Positions 35,839-46,125 are shown, counted from the first letter of the stretch. The stretch is DNA of 64,000 nt from Symsagittifera roscoffensis (GCF_963678635.1 NC_087066.1:1014201-1078200); one strand, 5' to 3'. Notes: generated by a model from the letters alone, not told the origin. Numbers and translations: made by a program.

Positions 35839-36020
35839 TTCGTTGCTGAGCGGTTAGTGCGTGAGACTCATTTTCTCTAGGTCTCAGACGAAATCCGAGA
35901 TGCAGCCGAATTTTTACTAATTCCACGCTTATTTCTTGTTTTATTGCACTTTCCAAAGATGCTTTCTGTCGTGTCTTGCTAGTGTTTGCTGTATGAAACT
36001 TCGCCTCTGTATATCAATTT
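35839..36020 (+). repeat. tRNA-derived SINE-like element B
   Basis: The head GTTGCTGAGCGGTTAGTGCG is a good Pol III box A. GGTCTCAGACGAAATCC is in the box B position. The tail GATGCTTTCTGTCGTGT, CTAGTGTTTGCTG, CTTCGCCTCTGTAT matches element A, but the left half of the hairpin is eroded. Confidence 0.7.
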
Positions 36021-36389
36021 TTATGTACTAAATAGGCTAGTTCTCCTCGGTTACTACTTAAATTCAAATGGCGCTGAAAACTTGAACGACTTCTAGATTC
36101 GAAAATAGCACTAATTGATCCAGTTTTTACTCAATCGTAGCGTAGCTTTTACACAATTTATTCAGGCTAAAATTTGTTTTTCCCGTCTTGTCTATCTATT
36201 TGTTATATTTTTGTCTATCTATCTGTTATATATTTGAATGCGGGCTTCACTATCTGGCCATGATTAAGTTTTCCAACGTATTTTTTTTGCATGTTTAACG
36301 TTCTCAAGATAGTTTTCATGTTCAAGCTATATCGTATATCAGCAATGGTTAAGAAGTTTTTCAGTTTTGCAGGGTGATTGTTTCAGTTT

Positions 36390-36600
36390 GAAATTAGCAC
36401 TTCAATAGTGGGATGCTGTCAGGTCTCCCCCAGGGTTGTCAACTTGGCCTTCAATTTAAAACACCCAAATCCTTTTAGTTTATAAGATAAGACGATTGTT
36501 TTAATTTTTTCAAAAATTTAAAGTAAAAAAATTCACAAACGCTTAAATTCTCAACCCTTCACTTGGGTACTGCCAGGGTACGTTCAGAGTTTAATTTTTT
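36390..36600. repeat. Second patch of the degenerate ~150-bp repeat
   Basis: CAATAGTGGGATGCTGTCAG with CCCCAGGGTTGTCAACTTGG, and later CTTGGGTACTGCCAGGGTAC, correspond to the units at 31,660-32,610. Two units are recognisable. Confidence 0.55.
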
Positions 36601-36677
36601 CCGTTTAAGTGTTCATTGACTCGTTTCCAACTGCCTGTTGGCTATGTTTACATTTGCCATAACAAAATTGTTTGAAG

Positions 36678-37095
36678 CAGAGGAGGATCTATGATTTTCT
36701 CGGGGGGGGGGGGGGGGGGGGGGTTGTTGCGGATTTTCAACAAATTTTCGAAAATTTTGTCAACCTTTTTTTAGGTCGACCGAAATTATTTTTCGAGCTC
36801 TCCCTAAGCACGGTTTTATCCCTATTTTGGCCAAAATTGAAAAAAATTGTCCAAACAGTCCTTTTAGGCTTTTTTTGGAAAATTTTAAACAAAAAATTGC
36901 GTTTTTTTGGCGCGCGCTCTCCCCTCAAAATTGGTACATTGGCGTCACAGGCGGCGCCTTTAGAAAATTTTAGGGTCGGTCGGCCAAAAATGGATTTCTT
37001 AAAAAGTACCAAAGGGGGGACCCTTTGGGTCTGCATGGGTCCAATCCCTGAAGGGGAGGGGCGTCCGCCCCCCCCCCCCCCTAAATCCGCCCCTG
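36678..37095. mobile_element. Nonautonomous hAT-like MITE (418 bp)
   Basis: The ends are CAGAGGAGGATCTATG at the left and CTAAATCCGCCCCTG at the right, imperfect inverted repeats of the CAGGGGCGGATTTAG type. An exact 8-bp duplication GTTTGAAG flanks it (36,670-36,677 and 37,096-37,103) and fits the hAT preference for T at position 2 and A at position 7. Long G-runs (near 36,701-36,723) and C-runs (near 37,068-37,081) lie just inside the ends. Open frames on both strands run through it but have no transposase similarity. Confidence 0.88.
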
Positions 37096-37386
37096 GTTTG
37101 AAGTCATAATTCAACGATGGTGTACATAAATTTTGTCGGCTTTGTTATCGATTCCTAGATTTTATTTTATGCTAACTTACTTCTCCAAATTGTTTTTCAA
37201 TTTTTTCTTCTTTGGCTTTTGTCTAATAGCTCATCAGCTACCTTGCCATGCTATGTTTGAGATGTATAGCAAGTAGAGCTCCGCTTCGCCTCTGTCTGAT
37301 TTTATTTTTGACGAGTTGTCAGAACAATACTTTGCTCGGTAAGGTATTTTAATGGGTGACATAATGAAACTTTTGAATGAGAGAGT

Positions 37387-37843
37387 CAGGGTTGGCTTGT
37401 TAATTAACACCATGTTAATTAACACTGTTTTTTAACGTTTTTTAACGTTAAAAAACATCGAGATTTTAACTTTTTTAACATTTTATATTTAAACGAAGTA
37501 GTTTTTGCAATACAGCTCCAAAACATTTGCTCGGAATTGGCTTTTGTTTGTTTTCTCAGAAACGCCGAATTGATCACATGCACATCCAATCAAATAGTTG
37601 TTCGTTGCAAGCTGAGAATTATACTGCAACCAACTGAGAATTAAATGGCGGCTGAACAGCTGCATTCGGTTATGTGCATTTGTGCGTTCGGTTATGCCTA
37701 TCAGTATCTTGCTTCAAAATCTTGCAATTGAATGATTTGTTTGAACTGAATTCAATTTTTAACCCTGTTTTTTAACGTTTTTTAACATTTTTAACGTTAA
37801 AAACTGTTAAAAATCTTGTGAGGGTGTTAAAAAGCCAACCCTG
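37387..37843. mobile_element. Nonautonomous hAT-like MITE (457 bp)
   Basis: Inverted ends CAGGGTTGGC and GCCAACCCTG, with an exact 8-bp duplication GAGAGAGT (37,379-37,386 and 37,844-37,851). The subterminal regions are rich in TTTTTTAACG and its complement. It ends about 70 bp before a Staufen splice acceptor. Its ends resemble those of the element at 18,887 (CAGGGTTGCA), so the two are probably related. Confidence 0.85.
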
Positions 37844-37915
37844 GAGAGAGTTAGTTAATGTTTTCATTTGAGTGATTTATCGTAATACTTTGTTCTTGTT
37901 GTGTTTGCATTACAG

Positions 37916-38353
37916 GTAGGGGGTAATAGTGGCAGCGGGCAGAAGGAGAAAGAGAGAGGGAGGGAGAAGGAGAAGGAGAGGGGGGAGTTGAACCCAGTGA
38001 GCAGACTGGTGCAGATTCTGCAAACACAGAGAGCCCACAGTCCCGTTTTCACAGTCTGTTCCATGGTCAACTCTGGAGCTGCATCAGCAGACCAGAGGGG
38101 GGGCCACTACTACGCCCACGGGGGACGAAGAGGAGGAGCCGGCGGTGGCGGTGGCGGTGGAGGGGGCAGCAGGCACTTCCACGTGGACGTGCGGGTGGGG
38201 GAGGAGAGGGCAAGTGGGTTTGGGGGCAGTAGGAAGGCGGCTAAGCGACAGGCGGCAGTGAGGATGTTGCGCACCCTGGGCTATACAGTGGACATGGAGA
38301 GACAGCAGCTACTCAAGGACGGCAAAGTGGTGCCGGAGCCCCTGCCAAATCAG
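37916..38353 (+). CDS. stau: staufen-like exon 6: dsRBD4 with Gly-rich loop
   Basis: 438 nt, phase 0 to phase 0; acceptor TTTGCATTACAG, donor AATCAG|GTACTC. A highly charged Glu/Lys/Arg segment precedes dsRBD4. Helix 1 is NPVSRLVQILQTQ, the family's NPISRLxQIQQ start. Strand 1 is SPVFTV, strand 2 HFHVDVRVG, then ERASGFGGS and helix 2 RKAAKRQAAVRMLRTLGY, keeping the KAAKR contact motif. A Gly/His/Tyr-rich loop of about 40 residues with a long Gly run separates strands 1 and 2, where vertebrate Staufen has only a few residues. This domain is the best candidate for strong dsRNA binding. Confidence 0.92.
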
Positions 38354-38551
38354 GTACTCCTCACCCACCCATTCATACCCAGGGACGCATCGATGCTGAT
38401 TCCCCTCCCCCTCTCCCCTTAATCTAATGCTGCTGACGCACATGCACAATTACATGAAATGTTTCATGAAATTCAGTGATAGAAGTAGGGCCAGTGAGTG
38501 CTTCGTGGTGTTTAGAATAAGTGCAGTGGTGGCTACAAGTGGGCTATGCAG

Positions 38552-38852
38552 CAGAGCTTGGGCGGAGGAGGAGGAGTGGGGGGAATGTTGGACAGGACTT
38601 TTGAGGAGGCAGTGTTGGCAGCAGCAACTGCCATGGGACTGCACGGTTGCCTGCCCCCTCTACTACTGCAACAACAACACACTTCTTCCACGCTCTCAGC
38701 CAAAGGCAACAAGACAGCTTCTCAGTCAGGCGAGCAGGCAGGAGGCAAGGATGTAGGAAAGGAGACGGCAGATGGCAGTAAAGAGGAGGCAGAGGGGCAG
38801 GGAGAGGGAAGCAGCGGTGAAGACTCGCAGGACATGATGGACGAGAGGGCAG
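38552..38852 (+). CDS. stau: staufen-like exon 7: linker between dsRBD4 and dsRBD5
   Basis: 301 nt, phase 0 to phase 1; acceptor GGGCTATGCAG, donor GGGCAG|GTGCGT. It encodes a Gly run, a short predicted helix (LDRTFEEAVLAAATAMG), a Leu/Gln stretch and an acidic Ser/Glu/Gly tail. It occupies the place of the Staufen tubulin-binding linker, but I see no clear sequence similarity to it. Confidence 0.8.
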
Positions 38853-39212
38853 GTGCGTGTAATCTACTGTATCTCTGTCTAATTGCGAGCAGGGAGACTC
38901 ACGGTGTCGGCCATCGACTCCAATGACTTAGTAGTGTTCTATGCCCTCCTGTTGATGGCATTTGTGGCCAGACTTACTTTAGTTCATCATGGCTTCGATT
39001 CGGCTCCCCCACTCTGCCTTCTTTTGTGACATTGACTGGCATACTTGAGACTCCGGGGAATTTTTCTCTTTTTTTTTACTGGAGACTTTTCTGGGGTTGT
39101 GATGCGAAAGTTATATTTGTAGAAGCTATACTTGTAGGAGCTTTGTTTTGTCGTTATTAGATGCTCTCTAAGATGTAGTAGACTGTTGTTGCATCCACTT
39201 GTGTGTTTTCAG

Positions 39213-39664
39213 GCTACGTAGCCGCTACTGACTTCGGAGTGTTGGCACACCACCAGGCACTGTTGGCGAGAGAACTGCTCATCAAGCACAGATATGCACA
39301 GCAGAGACGACATGCAATTGATATTGCCAAGGAGCTACTGAGTAGTTCATCCTCCTCCACGACAGGTGGAGTTGGGGTGGGTGGATGGAGTGTGACTGCC
39401 GCTACCCTCATCAAGGACAGTGGGCGTACAGTGGCCCAGGTGGTGGGGGAGGGGGAGGGGGAGGACAAAGTGTTTGAGCAGACGCAGTGGCCACATGTGG
39501 CAACAGAGGATGAGGATGGGGAGGAGGGACAAGGAGAGGGGATGTGTGTGTCTGACAGAAAGGGACAAGAGAGTGAATCGAGGAGGCAGTTGTCGCTGAA
39601 GCAGCAGATGAAGTTGCTCTGTGGTGCTGTCGGAGCACATCTCTCATACAATGACCACACCAAG
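39213..39664 (+). CDS. stau: staufen-like exon 8: swapping-motif-like helix and start of dsRBD5
   Basis: 452 nt, phase 1 to phase 0; acceptor GTGTTTTCAG. The segment ALLARELLIKHRYAQQRR corresponds to the helical Staufen-swapping motif of vertebrates (TVTAMIARELL-type), which mediates dimer formation with dsRBD5. After a Gly/Glu-rich spacer, dsRBD5 starts with LKQQMKLLCGAVGAHLSYND. The exon most likely ends at CCAAG|GCAAGT, a GC donor of otherwise perfect consensus. A GT donor 12 bp further on (39,676, ATAAAG|GTCGTG) would add four residues in the same frame. Confidence 0.85.
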
Positions 39665-41098
39665 GCAAGTATAAAGGTCGTGATAATTTTTTTCGTGATA
39701 ATTTTTTCGGGAAAAGTCTGAAATATGTTCGCGCTCAAATTTGAAAATTTGATTTTTGTAAAGGTTGTGTAAAGGTCGCGAACGTGTAAAGGTCACGGAA
39801 AACGTCATCGTCTTCTTGTTTCGAAAGTGGATTTTATGTTTCAGATTTCACAGCTGTATATATTTTTTTTACCTTGTGATAGTTGTCTCAAATTAGGTAA
39901 CTTTTGTGAATGAATTTTTTTCTTGAATATCGAAATTTGAGATAATTACACAAAAAAACTATGAAATTGGAACATTTGAAAATCACACGCAAAAAGTTTT
40001 ATAAGATATAAAGTTGTTCGGGCGTCAAATGTGACCTCTTATTGAGATGCATCGGATATCTTCTTTTTTCCATTCACTCGCAAAATTTAGGATCACGCGT
40101 TAAATGTCATCTATACTGAAGGTTTAGCGGATATCTTTAAAAGTTTTAAAATTTGCTTACGCTAAAATCTTTGATCGAAAGTTTTAAAGTTGATTTTAAT
40201 TTTCAGATTTCCCAGTGGAATTAAAATTTTACCTCTTGATTCATTTTCAAATTAGGTTAATTTAATCAAAAATGTCAATCATAAATTTTTCTAGAATTTC
40301 AAAGAATTTTGAGGGCATCAATTTTTTTCTTTGAAATTCGAAATTTGTTTTTTCTCTTTAACTATTGATCCAGTTTTCTCAAATTGGGTTAATTTTATCA
40401 AAAAAAGTTCGCCATAAATTGTTCTAGTTTTTCTCGTTGCTATCACATTTTACAAACTTTATTTTTGTCTTGCCGTTTTCATCTCAATTTCTGTCTGCTA
40501 GTTTGTTGTGCTATTCGAATTGTGTATAACAGCTTGCATTCTCTACATATAAAGCATTCATGGACACTGGAAAAATAAATTTTGGTTGATTTTTTGGTTA
40601 GTTTTATCCAAAATGTGCCCATGTGTTATATTACGATTCCAGTTTTTTGTCCAATGAACTTCATAAAATAATGAAAGAAGTGTTCTTTTAGGTAAACAAT
40701 TTTGCTGCATAGTATTGGCAGTTTAGTCGTATATGTTAGCCCCTTTATGAGTCGCTAATGTTTCAGTTCTGTGAGGGTAAGTGGCACAGTTCGGCAGGGC
40801 GTCGAGCTGGCATAAACTAAGTCTGTGGTTAGATTCCTGTAGATGACTTTTTTGAAAACAATGTTTTTTTTTATTTTCTTACGTTTTTCTTTTTTTATAT
40901 ATATATTTTTTACCTTTTAAAGTGTTTTTTTTTGGCATTTGCTTGTGTGTGCGAAGTGCTGCTTCGCATCTGTGTAAAAGATGTTTTTAATTGAAAGAGT
41001 TTTAAAGTGTTGTATTGTTTTATTTGGAACAAGTTCATGCACTGTGAGTTGTCTTTCGTTCGTATAATTTGTAGAGCTGCTGTTGTTGTTTGTGATAG
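39665..41098 (+). other. stau: Staufen intron 8 (1.4 kb), possible GC-AG
   Basis: Contains diverged fragments of the GAGTAATGAACG family (CAGATTTCCCAGTGG, TTGATCCAGTTTTCTC-like blocks between 39,790 and 40,430) and a tRNA-headed SINE-like element at 40,785-40,980. Otherwise AT-rich with no coding signal. Confidence 0.6.
40785..40980 (+). repeat. tRNA-derived SINE-like element C
   Basis: The head has GTGGCACAGTTCGGCAGGGC (box A like) and GTGGTTAGATTCCTG (box B like). The body is T-rich with a (TA)n run. The tail TTGTGTGTGCGAAGTGC then TGCTTCGCATCTGTGT carries the same hairpin as elements A and B. The head sequence differs from A and B, so the tail is what unites them. Confidence 0.65.
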
Positions 41099-41510
41099 GT
41101 TGGGCCTCCTCTCGAGCACGTGAGCCAGTTGCGGATGGTGCTTGGCAAACAGTTTCTGAGTGAGGGCCAGTCGAGTGAGAGTGTAGGAGAGGCACAGGAG
41201 AGGGCCAGCCAGAGTGCACTGGAAATGATAGCCAATGCAGACCCCAGTGGACCCCACATTCCTATTCCACCCCTGGCATCCACTACAACCTGTCCACTCC
41301 AGACGGTGGGGGAGGGAGCTGAATCCATAGTGACAGTAGGAGAAGTCAAAGGACGTCTGGCTCCCGGGAAGAGTGAGGGGGAGATGGGAACCACTTCGGA
41401 CGACAAGGGGGAGGATAGTGGATACGTGGGCAGGGCGGCCCAGTCGGAGGACACGAGGTCACACAACTCACAGGATGTCAAGGAGAGAGGGAACAGCCAA
41501 TTGCAAACAG
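41099..41510 (+). CDS. stau: staufen-like exon 9: end of dsRBD5 and Ser/Glu-rich linker
   Basis: Acceptor TTTGTGATAG, phase 0. It completes dsRBD5 with GPPLEHVSQLRMVLGKQFLS, then EGQSSESVGEAQERASQSAL. Helix 2 lacks the basic KKxAK motif, as in Staufen dsRBD5, which works in protein contacts. A Pro/Thr/Glu/Asp-rich linker follows. The end is uncertain: a GC donor with perfect consensus at AACAG|GCAAGT (phase 1), or a GT donor at 41,577 (TCTTG|GTACAG, phase 2). Each pairs in frame with a different acceptor of the last exon. Confidence 0.85.
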
Positions 41511-41789
41511 GCAAGTTACATACTTCTCTTGGCCAGATACCACAAGACAGCACACTGTACCACGCGCTCAACTCTTGGTACAGAATCGCTAAGAAAGTCA
41601 GAGTGGCGTTGCTTATGGTCCCAGAGTTTAATTTCAAAATTGGTCGCCTTTTTGCAAATTAAGTCTAGTTTTATCAAAAAAATTGCAGATGTTTGATTGT
41701 TTAAACTTTTGAATGTTACAAAAAAGTGTTCATAACCTCGAAGATTGTTTTTTCTTCTTTCATTATTATATCGGTGGTTGTGTTGGTAG

Positions 41790-42187
41790 TAGATGCATCC
41801 AGGTGGGAACGAGGAGAGGCAGTTGGCGAGGAGACAGGGGCGGCGGGGGCCGACGACAACAACAGCCGCCGCAGTGGAGGAGATGTGAGGGACGGCGGCA
41901 TGAGTGACCAGACTTGCTCGGAAACATCTGCCGAGCACTGTTCAGAGTCAGTGGCCGAGAGTAGCACGGGCAGTGGACTGCCACATTCTGCAGTGGATGA
42001 GACAGCAACATCTCCCAACAACCACACGCTCGGCACGGTAGCCGGTGACGCTTCGGGACACTCGGCTGGGCAGAGTGACGAGGAGGTCGGTGGGGGCAAG
42101 GAGGGAAGCGAGGGCCGAGGAGGAGGAGGAGGAGAGGGTGATGGGACTGCTACTGCTACTGCCTCCACTACAGATGTGGCCTCCTAA
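41790..42187 (+). CDS. stau: staufen-like exon 10: acidic C-terminal tail and stop
   Basis: GC-rich last exon ending GCCTCCTAA. It encodes about 130 residues rich in Gly, Glu, Ser, Thr and Asp with no known domain. Three acceptors are possible: 41,789 or 41,792 (phase 1, pairing with the GC donor) and 41,802 (ATCCAG, phase 2, pairing with the alternative GT donor). All keep the same frame to the stop, so only a few N-terminal residues differ. I could not place a polyadenylation site with confidence. Confidence 0.75.
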
Positions 42188-42261
42188 CGAGTCCTTTAAA
42201 GCTTTTCCCTTTAGCTCATCGTCCAAATCCATCCTCATTATGGTAGGATATATTTAATTAA

Positions 42262-42715
42262 GAGTCATGAACGTAGTGACTATACTTCTATAGGTCTTGA
42301 ACGTGATCGAATTCTAATTTCAAAAGTGGAATTTGATTTTCAGATTTCCCAGCGAAATATTAATTTTATCCATTGGTCGAGTTTTCTCAAATCGAGTTGA
42401 TTTTATCAAAAAAACTTTCAACCATCAGTTGTTCTTGAATTTCAAAGAACCTTAATTTTCTTTGTCGATGAGCGTAGTTGAGACTCTCATGTAGGTCGTA
42501 ATGTTTTTTTCAGGAAAAGTCTTAAAATTTGTTCAGGCTCAAATTTATTTTTTCGCGATTTGACTTTAAATTTCTTTTCAAGTTCAATTGGGTAAATTTT
42601 ATCAAAAAAAATGTTTTTTTTTCGTCAAAGTGTTCTAGAAATTCAAAGAGCTTTTAGGCCATCAATTTTATTCTGTTTTCTTGCGTTCATGACTCCTTTC
42701 CAACTGTCTGTTTGC
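42262..42715. repeat. GAGTAATGAACG-family element(s)
   Basis: Starts AGAGTCATGAACGTAGTGAC and ends TTGCGTTCATGACTCCTTTC, then CCAACTGTCTGTTTGCTATG. A second start-like block, GATGAGCGTAGTTGAGACTC, lies at about 42,466, so this is probably two copies overlapping or fused. It lies only about 75 bp past the Staufen stop codon and may be transcribed in the 3' UTR. Confidence 0.7.
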
Positions 42716-43389
42716 TATGTCTTAAGTGTTGTAGATTTAATGCCCTGCCTGATAATCTGAGAAAGTCATTTATTGTCTACTTTGCGATTAGAAATGCGGG
42801 AATCAGTTCAAATTTTTTTGCATTTTAATTATACTTGCTATTTTTGTGAACCCACTCTTGCCAATTTCAGGTGTGAGTGAACTCAAGAATTGCACCCTGG
42901 ACATATGGCAGGCGAGTAATAGATGAACAGTTCTAGAGTTAAGAGTGATCGAATGGATTAAGGATAGAATCTGAAGTAAACTGGTTGTCTGTTTGAAAAA
43001 CAAACTGAAAAACTATACAAACTGAACTACTGCGGTCGATTGATGATGTTGGATTGGCTTCCAATTATACAGCAGAATTAGTTTGGTTATTTCTTCCTAC
43101 CTTCTTTTTTGTTACATGTTCTCTCTATGTAGTGATATATGTTGTACTATTTCATACAAAACATACTACGGGGCTGTTCCCTCCGCAGTAGTGATTGATT
43201 GACAAGTGGTGCACTTGAGTGTGTGAACAAGAGTGAGTTGAGTTGAGTGGACATGTCACTTCATCCAAACGGTGCTCTCTGTGTCTGTCTGACACTGCTG
43301 GACACGTTACCCCATAGAGGGGACAGCAATCCTCAGTTGTCCCGATTATTTATTCAAATCTACCATTTTGTTTATTGTCCGAGATTGCA

Positions 43390-43839
43390 ATGTTGAATCT
43401 TTACTGTAACCAAATAATTGTTTATGAAGCCATCTTTATGTATGCAAATCAAATTATCTTTCTTTTATCGTCACCATGTTTCAAAGAGATTGTACGAGGA
43501 AATAGTTCACAAAGATGTGAAATTACTTACTGTAATTTCACCTGCGAGTGTGATGACTTCGACCGATTTCAGGCTTTGGGCGAAACTGGTTCTATTTTTG
43601 CTGCATCGAACTGGCAATTTATTAGCATAGGTACATTTGTAGCTGCATTATTTGTGGCTAGTTTGGGATTTCAAGTATCAGTGGTTGAGTGGTTACATAT
43701 TTTGGAAAAAACACTCGAGATGCCTGAAAACATATACATAAAAGAAGATACTAGGTATATAAATATTTATAGTGAAACAGTGATAAAACAACCATGCATA
43801 CTACTTTTTAAAAATGCCTTTAATCGAAAAAAACGTTAA
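43390..43839 (+). CDS. Doubtful open frame, 149 codons, one membrane segment
   Basis: ATG at 43,390 to a stop at 43,839. It has a hydrophobic N-terminus, a Cys-rich middle (CEITYCNFTCECDDF) and one good transmembrane-like stretch (ISIGTFVAALFVASLGFQVS). I do not recognise a family. Its base composition equals the surrounding AT-rich DNA, unlike the proven exons here. An open run of this length is only mildly surprising in 64 kb. It might be part of a long Staufen 3' UTR. Confidence 0.2.
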   Translation: MLNLYCNQIIVYEAIFMYANQIIFLLSSPCFKEIVRGNSSQRCEITYCNFTCECDDFDRFQALGETGSIFAASNWQFISIGTFVAALFVASLGFQVSVVEWLHILEKTLEMPENIYIKEDTRYINIYSETVIKQPCILLFKNAFNRKKR

Positions 43840-44929
43840 AAACCATCGTTTTTTGTTCCAAAGCTTCCATCTAAACAGTTTTGTCATAAATGCCCGCCTA
43901 CGTTAGTTTTCAGGTCAACTTTTACTTTGTTTGACGTTTTATGGTTGTGTTTTGAGTTAGGTCAGTTCTGAATTAGGTAAAAAACGATATGATTTTAAAT
44001 AAAACCTTAAAAAAGAATTTAGTTTTCTTATACAACAAACACTCGAACCAAATAATACAAATAGTTTGTGTTTTGTTTTGTAAAACTTCAAGGCCTCAAG
44101 CAGAAAAATGAGAAATTTTCCCAAATGAGAGTTTCCATCTTATTATGTTCAACCAAAAGTACAATAGTATGCCGATCTTTATCTTGTAAAAAAAAATAAT
44201 TACTATAAAAGTTACTATAAAATTTTCATTAAAAAATATATATATAACTACACGGTTTTCCCTGCGCTAATTTTACAGAATTTAGTCAGTTTTTGGCAAA
44301 GTTAATTCAACGTTGGAGACCAAAATCTTATTTATTATTCATATAAATTGAGGTTCTGTTGAGTTAAAGGGCTAGGTAAAGAATGCTACTGGTAGTATTA
44401 ATCCAGAGTACTATTTGTGACCTGCACCTGTCCTTTGGTGCAGGAGTTTCCATTTTTTCTAAAAACAAAACTACGAAATTTGTAGCAGTGTTAAATAAAT
44501 GGTGAAACGTTGTTCTTTTTTTCTTTCCTCTAAACAGATTCCATTTCTTTCCAACGTTACATTTGGAGCGAGCGATTTCTTTTTCAAAAATGTTCCTCCT
44601 TTTGTTTCGACTTTTTCTATCCGTTTTCTATCAGGTATACAAAACAATAAACGATAGAGGGTTTTTGAGGCATCACCCTGATACGGAAACTTTTTTCTTT
44701 TTTAGTTGTCTTGTCTTTGAAATATCTTTTACAGTGATTGTTTTCTTTTTACAAAATGGCTCCAACTCCAACATTGCGTAGCATAAAATTTCTCAGACAA
44801 AAAACCTCGTTCTTTTTTCCAGTAACTGGATCAATTTCATTAGGAAATTAATTTTTCATTTAGCAACAAAACACTTACTTTCGAAAGTGTTTCCTATGGG
44901 CTAAAAATAGAGTTTTATTGTTTTTTTAT

Positions 44930-46125
44930 GCCAGAAATTGGACGGTATTTGTCCTCGGGTGGTTTTTTAATTCAGACAAAGTTCGGCTTCTAATTAGCCA
45001 TTTTTGACTATTTTTTATCGATCAACATTGAAGTTGTCTTGAGTGAAAATTGAAAAAATATTAACCCGTCAGTGGAGATCTTATCCGTTAATAGGAGCGA
45101 AATCTTTCACTTTGTACTTTATATGGGGGATGATTTTCACAAAAATTCAAATTTTTCTTGGATTTTTTTAAAAATAATATTAATGCTTCATAGACCTTAA
45201 AAGGCACTCGCAACATTCAGGGTTTTGCCCTGATACGAGCAGTCTTGTTTTCTTTTTGATGGAATTTAAATCTTTTTACAACAATTTCTTGAGTCGCCTG
45301 AAAGGTTATGGAGGCTTAAATATTTCCAATTTGGGATAATTAACGCGCAAATTTTTTCGCTGTTAACGCATAAGTGGCAGTTCAATCCGTCTTAAAAATC
45401 GTTGCGAACTAAATTGAGACATACAATTTAGTCGAATCGAAAACTTCGCTGTATTCGAAAGATGTCAATTTGCAGTTTACATAGCGGGCGGAGAGATGAT
45501 TTTCAAAAAAGCTCATTTTTCTTAAATGTGCATAAGTCGTCGCCATTTTCATTTTTGAGGCGAAAACCTCTTTCATCGCCCTTAAAACGCAGTTAGAACA
45601 TTCAGGGAATCGCCCTGATACTACAGTCTTGTTGTCTTCGAAGCTCGTTTTAAAACTCCACTGCGCATAGTTGCTTGTCTGTTATTTGAGCCGTGTGCAG
45701 AAAAAACGAACGCTATAGCAGGGCGAAGACCTGAATATTCCGACTGGCATTCAAAGGCAATGCATTTTTTTTGTCGAACGTGACAAAAAGTCTGAAAAAA
45801 AATTCAAAAACGTTGAGTTCTGTTTCATTTTTCATTTATCCCCCCTCATATTTCGTTTAAAAAAACATAGTAACATATTTTGAGTCTGGTAACGCACTAA
45901 AAAGGGCAAATCGCCAGCCTCAATTCAGTTTGGAACGATTTTATCTTCCGCTTACGCTTGAATAGCATGAAAAAAATCACAAGGAAAATATATTTTTTTC
46001 AGTTTTAACTTCAGGACATCAGTACTTTTCAGATGATATAAAAAAGCCCGTCGAAAATGGCTAATTATAAAGTCGAATTTGGCCCGGATAAAAAAACCAC
46101 CCCGAGCACAAATATTCCGCTACTT
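44930..46125. repeat. Old inverted-repeat structure (~1.2 kb)
   Basis: GGACGGTATTTGTCCTCGGG with GTGGTTTTTTAATTC and TCTAATTAGCCATTTTTGAC near 44,940-45,010 is the reverse complement of 46,050-46,120 (GTCGAAAATGGCTAATTATA, AAAAAACCACCCCGAGCACA). Between the arms, a block with ACATTCAGGGTTTTGCCCTG near 45,210 recurs in direct orientation near 45,600 (ACATTCAGGGAATCGCCCTG). The divergence suggests an old foldback or composite element. Confidence 0.6.

Larger units (their letters stand above)
33483..37915 (+). other. stau: Staufen intron 5 (4.4 kb)
   Basis: Contains the palindromic CACATTTCGCCCC element, two tRNA-headed SINE-like elements, two hAT-like MITEs and part of the old ~150-bp repeat. 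A block with TTTTTTTCCAACCTAAGTTG recurs near 33,750, 34,205 and 35,690. 34,380-35,040 shows nothing coding; part of it resembles 27,010-27,360. Confidence 0.7.
19829..42187 (+). other. stau: staufen-like gene locus, ten exons, 5' end not found
   Basis: Ten exons join with consistent codon phase into 4,479 nt, about 1,490 residues plus stop. Staufen binds double-stranded RNA and directs mRNA localisation, translation and decay. Four dsRBDs are readable and match Staufen domains 2 to 5 in order, followed by an acidic tail. The Staufen-swapping-like helix before domain 5 (ARELL) and the degenerate, probably non-RNA-binding domain 5 are family hallmarks. The human protein is about 580 residues and the Drosophila one about 1,030, so this one is enlarged, mainly by Gly/Gln/Ser/Glu-rich linkers. 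I see neither a dsRBD1 nor a start codon; the first exon listed opens with a splice acceptor, so at least one exon lies further upstream. Exons 1-2 and several junctions are inferred from phase and consensus only. Confidence 0.88.

Noticed and set aside
36672-37114. 125-145 codon frames on both strands
   Set aside because: They lie within the hAT-like MITE, start in its G-run and show no protein similarity I recognise.
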